DNA of 10,467 nucleotides from positions 1-10,467 of the forward strand of contig JAOTZF010000036.1 in NCBI GenBank assembly GCA_029861485.1, written 5' to 3'. The DNA is from Thermoleophilia bacterium (GTDB lineage: Bacteria > Actinomycetota > Thermoleophilia > Miltoncostaeales > Miltoncostaeaceae). Below are positions 6,385 to 10,467 of the stretch, one piece after another. A model generated the notes under the pieces. It saw only the letters and a list, made by a program, of their open reading frames with translations, was not told where the DNA came from and ran no database searches. The translations under genes and the position numbers were made by a program. Each line of letters starts with the position of its first letter. Positions within the stretch are counted from its first letter, which is position 1.

Positions 6385-9300
6385 TTACTCCCGAGTAATG
6401 CCGAGCGCCTCTTCGACCAGGCGCCGCTGCTCAACCTGATGAGCCTGAGGGTACCCCTCGCTTGGGCTCGCACGCCGGGGCCGGCCGGCGTACTGAATCC
6501 CGATTCCGTCAGGCAGAAGTCGGTTCAGACGATTGGCGACGAAGAACCAGGCGCCCATGTTGCGCGGCTCCTCTTGGACCCACGTCGCGCTTTCGAGATT
6601 CGGGTATGACTCGATGAGCTGGGCGATCCCCTCCGTCGGAAACGGGTAGACCATCTCCAGCCGTGCGACCGCCAGGTCGTCCATCTCGGCGCGCGCCTCG
6701 TGAGCCTCGAAGTCGTGGAAGACCTTGCCCGAGCAGATCAACAGGCGGCGCACCTTCCCGGGGTCGCTGACCCGTGGGTCGGCGAGTACCGCCTCGAAGC
6801 GCCCGTCCGTGAGCTGTTTCAAGGACGCGTTCGCGCCCCTGTGGCGCAGCAAGCTCTTCGGCGTGAAAATGATGAGCGGGTGAAGCTCGTTCGACAGCGC
6901 CTGGCGGCGAAGCAGGTGGAAGTATTGCGACGAGGTCGAGGGCACCGCGATGCGGATGTTCTCCTCGCCCGCGAGCTGGATGAAGCGCTCGATGCGCGCG
7001 GACGAGTGCTCGGGGCCGTTGCCCTCATAGCCGTGGGGGAGCAGCAGGGTGAGGCGCGACCTCTGGCCCCACTTGGCGCTACCCGAGACCAGGAACTGGT
7101 CGATCATGATCTGGGCGCCGTTGGCGAAGTCGCCGTATTGCGCCTCCCAGAGCACCAGCGCCTCGGGCGCCTGCACGCTGTACCCGTACTCGAAGCCGAC
7201 GGTTGCCGCCTCGCTGAGCGGGCTGTTGTGAAGCTCGAACGCCGCGGTCGCGCGGAGCAGGTTGGCCATCGGCACGTACACGGTGCCCTCGCCTGAGCCC
7301 CACGACTCGTTCTCGTCGACGTCATGCAGCTCCAAGTGCCGCTGACTGAAGGTGCCGCGCGCGGTGTCCTGGCCGGTGAGCCGGATCGGTACGCCCTCGG
7401 TGAGCAGCGAGGCGAATGCCAGTGACTCGGCGTGACCCCAGTTGATCGCACCGCTCTCGATTGCCTCGCGACGCCGCTCGAGTTGGGGTCCCAGCTTGGG
7501 GTGCAGGTGGAACTTCTCCGGCACCGTGAGCAGCTGCTCGTTGAGGCTCCGGAGGGTCTGCTCGGGCACGGAGGTGCGGAGCTGGCTCGAAGCGCTACTG
7601 CCGTCCGGGGCGGTAGCAGCGTCCGAGGCCTCTTCGAAGGTGCCGTGCTCGAGCTGCTCCTTGACCTTGGTATGAGCGTCGCTCATGCGCTTCTCGGCCC
7701 AGCCGAAGACCTCGTCGAGCCGCTCCTGGGTCATCACGCCGTCGGCGACGAGCTTCTCGGCGTAGATCTGCGCGACGGTCCTGTGGTCCTTGATCGTGCG
7801 CGCCATCACCGGCTGGGTATAGGCGGGCTCGTCGAGCTCGTTGTGGCCGTGGCGACGGTAGCCGATGAGGTCGATGACGACGTCGCGGCGATAGCGCTGG
7901 CGGTAGGCGACCGACAGATGCACGGCGCTGATGCACGCCTCCACGTCGTCGGCGTTGACGTGGATGATGGGGATGTCGAAACCCTTGGCGAGATCGCTGG
8001 CGTGACGGGTGGAGCGCGAGTCGTGCGGATCGGTCGTGAAACCGATCTGGTTGTTGCTGATGATGTGGATGGTGCCGCCGGTCTCATAGCCCTCGAGGCT
8101 CGACAGGTTGAGCGTCTCGGCAACCACGCCCTGGCCAGTGAAGGCGGCGTCGCCGTGCACCAAGATGGGAATGGCCCGCGAGAAGTCCTGCCGGGGGACC
8201 CGGTCGCGCCGGATGGTCTGCACGGCGCGGGCCGCGCCTTCGACGACGGCGTTGACCTGCTCCAGGTGGCTTGGGTTAGCGGCGAGCGTGACCCGGATCG
8301 GGTTACCGGAGCGCGTGGTGTAGGTGCCCTCGGCGCCCAGGTGGTACTTCACGTCGCCGGCGGTCTCGCGCTGATCGTCCTCGGCCACTCCCTCGAACTC
8401 CATGTGACCCTCGAACTCGGCGAGGATCGCGCTCGGGTTTCGGCCGACGACGTGGCTCATGACCGCCAACCGCCCGCGGTGGGCCATGCCGACCATGATC
8501 TCCGCGGCGCCGTCGGCGGCGAGCAGCTCGATGATCTCGTCGATCATCGGCACCATGGTGTCGACGCCCTCGATGGAGAAGGTCTTCTGACCGAGGTACG
8601 TCCGGCGCAGGAAGCGTTCGAAGGTCTCGACCTGGACCAGGCGCTCCAGCAGCTCGAGGCGCCGCACCGTGTCGAGGGGCCTGCGGAACTCTCCGGACTC
8701 GATGACGTCGCGAAGCCAGTAGCGCTTCTGGTGCCTGGCGATGTGCTCGATCTCGTAGGCGATCGTGCCGCAGTAGATCTCGCGCAGGTTGTGAAGCGAT
8801 TCCGCGAAGGTCTCTCCAGGAACACCGACGCCGAGCACCTCGGACGGGATCCTCCGCATCAGCTCCGGCGTGAGGTTGACCGTCTCGGGCTCGAGCGCCG
8901 GATCGCCGACCGGCGGCGCACCGAGCGGATCGAGGTTGGCGGCGAGATGGCCGTACGTGCGATGGGCCTTCACCACGGACATCGCCGCGGAGACCGCCTC
9001 CATCATCTCTTCGACCGATCCTGCGGCCGGAGGAACGACGGCCGGTGCAGCCGGCGGTGCGGCGACCGGCGCAACCGCGGCCGCGCCATCACCAAGGGCT
9101 TGGGGCGCCGGAAGCAAGATCTCGCGGGCCCGCAGGCCCAGGCTCTCGCGTAGTCCGGCATAGAAAGCGTCCTCGCCGGCCAGCAGCTGGTCGACGCGCT
9201 TCAGGAACTCACCGCTCTCGGCGCCCTGGATGACCCGGTGGTCGTAGGTGCTGGTCATGGTCATGACCTTGTCCACGCCCAGGCGGCCGAGAGTGTCAGG

Positions 9301-10467
9301 TTCCGCCCGATCGAAGCCCGGCGGGTAGGCGATCGATCCGGTGGCGATGATCGTGCCCTGGCCGGGCATCAGTCGCGGCACCGAGGCGATGGTGCCGATG
9401 CCGCCCGGGTTGGTCAAAGACACCGTCGCGCCGCGCAACTCGTCGGGCTTGATCTTGCCGTCTCTTGCGCGGGTCACGAGGTCGTCGAAGGCGTCGACGA
9501 ACTGCTGGAACGTCATTGCCTGAGCGCTCTCGACGACCGGAACGAGCAGCGACCGGGATCCGTCCTTGCGCTCGACGTCGACCGCCAGGCCGATGTTGAC
9601 GAACTCGCGCTCCAGACGGTGGGGGTCGCCATCGCGCAGGTCGTATCCGGTGTTCATTGCAGTGATCTCGGCAGCAGCGCGCACGACGGCCCACGCGATG
9701 ATGTGCGTGAAGCTGAGCTTCCCCCCCTCGGGGCGCGTCTTGAGATCGGTATTCAGCCCCTTGCGCTCCGCCTCGAGCCGACCGACGTTCAGAGTGCGGA
9801 AGCTCGTGGCGGTCGGGATCGACAGGCTGTCGTCCATGTAGGCGGCGAGTGCCTTCGCCGGACCGCGCAGCGAGACGGCGTTCTCGCCCGAGACCGGAGG
9901 GATCTCCGGCGCGAGGCGCCCATTGCCCTCGACGAGATCGCCACGGCGGATCATTCCGCCCGGGCCACCGCCGGTGACCGCGCTGAGGTCGATCCCCTCC
10001 TCGATGGCGTGGCGCTTGGCGAGCGGCGAAATGGCCGGCCAGTCGGGCAACCCGTCGGGCGCGGTAGCCGGGGGGGGCGCCGGAGCCACGGCCTGCGGGG
10101 GCGCGGATCCGTTGCCCAATGACTCGCCTGAGGGCGCGTCGCCTGCCGCGATGCGACCGAGCGGCTCGGCGACACTGAAGGTCTCTCCTGCGGGAAACGC
10201 GATCTCGGCAAGGACGCCGTCGGCGGGGCTTGGAACCTCGAGATCGACCTTGTCGGTGCTGATCTCCACCACGATCTGATCGCGAGCGACCGCCTCGCCC
10301 ACCGCTACGCGCCACTCCACGATGGTGCCTTCGGTGACCGACTCCATGTCGCCCAGCACGATCGGCACCAACTCGACCTCGCCTGCCGGCTCGGCGGAGG
10401 GTGCGGTCTCGGCAGCGGCGGGCGCGCTCTCAGCGGGCGGGGCTTCGGCGGGCGCGGCTCCGTTGGG
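6385..10467 (-). CDS. kgd: 2-oxoglutarate dehydrogenase E2-E1 fusion with its own lipoyl domain (5' end outside window)
   Basis: A very large fusion enzyme oxidising 2-oxoglutarate to succinyl-CoA in the TCA cycle. The frame is open to the window edge, so there are at least 1360 codons; a TTG at 10371 is probably not the start, because 32 upstream codons are in frame and form a Pro/Ala-rich linker. Residues below count from that TTG. Lipoyl domain 2-76, with EISTDKVDLEVPSP and acceptor Lys41. Linker 77-110. Peripheral-subunit-binding domain 112-148 (ISPLAKRHAIEEGIDL, GGGPGGMIRRGDL). E2 core 165-410 with TYDHRVIQGAESGEFL, catalytic His378. Ala/Pro linker 420-450. E1 455-1328: GMAHRGRL (His631), ThDP motif GDAAFTGQG with NNQIGF (740-777), HGHNELDEP (841-849), and C-terminal AGRPRRASPSEGY. 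E2 and E1 parts resemble mycobacterial Kgd, which lacks a lipoyl domain. First gene of the operon visible here; promoter lies outside. Confidence 0.93.
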   Translation of the reverse strand, partial: PNGAAPAEAPPAESAPAAAETAPSAEPAGEVELVPIVLGDMESVTEGTIVEWRVAVGEAVARDQIVVEISTDKVDLEVPSPADGVLAEIAFPAGETFSVAEPLGRIAAGDAPSGESLGNGSAPPQAVAPAPPPATAPDGLPDWPAISPLAKRHAIEEGIDLSAVTGGGPGGMIRRGDLVEGNGRLAPEIPPVSGENAVSLRGPAKALAAYMDDSLSIPTATSFRTLNVGRLEAERKGLNTDLKTRPEGGKLSFTHIIAWAVVRAAAEITAMNTGYDLRDGDPHRLEREFVNIGLAVDVERKDGSRSLLVPVVESAQAMTFQQFVDAFDDLVTRARDGKIKPDELRGATVSLTNPGGIGTIASVPRLMPGQGTIIATGSIAYPPGFDRAEPDTLGRLGVDKVMTMTSTYDHRVIQGAESGEFLKRVDQLLAGEDAFYAGLRESLGLRAREILLPAPQALGDGAAAVAPVAAPPAAPAVVPPAAGSVEEMMEAVSAAMSVVKAHRTYGHLAANLDPLGAPPVGDPALEPETVNLTPELMRRIPSEVLGVGVPGETFAESLHNLREIYCGTIAYEIEHIARHQKRYWLRDVIESGEFRRPLDTVRRLELLERLVQVETFERFLRRTYLGQKTFSIEGVDTMVPMIDEIIELLAADGAAEIMVGMAHRGRLAVMSHVVGRNPSAILAEFEGHMEFEGVAEDDQRETAGDVKYHLGAEGTYTTRSGNPIRVTLAANPSHLEQVNAVVEGAARAVQTIRRDRVPRQDFSRAIPILVHGDAAFTGQGVVAETLNLSSLEGYETGGTIHIISNNQIGFTTDPHDSRSTRHASDLAKGFDIPIIHVNADDVEACISAVHLSVAYRQRYRRDVVIDLIGYRRHGHNELDEPAYTQPVMARTIKDHRTVAQIYAEKLVADGVMTQERLDEVFGWAEKRMSDAHTKVKEQLEHGTFEEASDAATAPDGSSASSQLRTSVPEQTLRSLNEQLLTVPEKFHLHPKLGPQLERRREAIESGAINWGHAESLAFASLLTEGVPIRLTGQDTARGTFSQRHLELHDVDENESWGSGEGTVYVPMANLLRATAAFELHNSPLSEAATVGFEYGYSVQAPEALVLWEAQYGDFANGAQIMIDQFLVSGSAKWGQRSRLTLLLPHGYEGNGPEHSSARIERFIQLAGEENIRIAVPSTSSQYFHLLRRQALSNELHPLIIFTPKSLLRHRGANASLKQLTDGRFEAVLADPRVSDPGKVRRLLICSGKVFHDFEAHEARAEMDDLAVARLEMVYPFPTEGIAQLIESYPNLESATWVQEEPRNMGAWFFVANRLNRLLPDGIGIQYAGRPRRASPSEGYPQAHQVEQRRLVEEALGITRE

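Noticed and set aside
7432..9153. 573-codon open frame on the plus strand opposite kgd
   Set aside because: It runs antisense to conserved E1 and E2 motifs, gives no recognisable domain, and is explained by high-GC codon bias leaving the opposite strand open.
9296..10315. 339-codon Arg-rich frame on the minus strand inside kgd
   Set aside because: An out-of-phase shadow of the lipoyl/E2 region with extreme Arg content and no motif.
1..10467. CRISPR array, insertion sequence, tRNA or phage genes
   Set aside because: No regularly spaced long repeats, no transposase or integrase motifs, no terminal inverted repeats and no tRNA cloverleaf were seen; composition is even except for the 3895-4050 gap.

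Overview
This 10.5 kb window is GC-rich and densely coding. It looks like a chromosomal fragment of an actinobacterium. The best single clue is the fusion of 2-oxoglutarate dehydrogenase E1 to an E2 succinyltransferase domain, which is the actinobacterial Kgd/OdhA design. Codon use and gene style would suit a deep-branching class such as Thermoleophilia, but that placement is inference.

Layout. (i) 6-1628, plus strand: a thiamine-diphosphate decarboxylase of the benzoylformate decarboxylase type. (ii) 1625-2851, minus: a membrane-anchored CapA/PGA_cap-type metallophosphatase, convergent with (i) and overlapping it by 4 bp at the stop codons. (iii) 2891 to about 3894, minus: a MerR-type regulator with a cobalamin-binding-like sensor domain. 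Its HTH half is in frame but has no usual start codon; one extra base in a homopolymer would connect it to a good ATG. (iv) 3895-4188: a 294 bp gap with no convincing protein gene. It holds a 13 bp palindrome, three TGTCCA elements 32-33 bp apart (one inside a perfect TTGTCCACA DnaA-box-like site), a sigma70-like plus-strand promoter, and a three-hairpin region ending in a strong stem-loop. I read this as a candidate small RNA gene of about 140 nt. (v) 4189-10467, minus: a tight operon read as kgd, lpdA, then a lipoate ligase/octanoyltransferase-family gene. kgd runs off the right edge, so its 5' end is missing.

How it fits together. The right 6.3 kb encodes nearly everything for a 2-oxoglutarate dehydrogenase complex: a lipoyl domain, a peripheral-subunit-binding domain, E2 core and E1 on one polypeptide; the E3 flavoprotein; and an enzyme that probably attaches or transfers the lipoyl/octanoyl group. 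The characterised Corynebacterium and Mycobacterium proteins lack their own lipoyl domain and borrow one from the pyruvate dehydrogenase E2. The intact lipoyl domain here is therefore the most notable protein-level feature, and the Pro/Ala-rich stretch before it suggests a further domain beyond the window. The left side (decarboxylase, CapA, regulator) shows no clear functional link to the operon.
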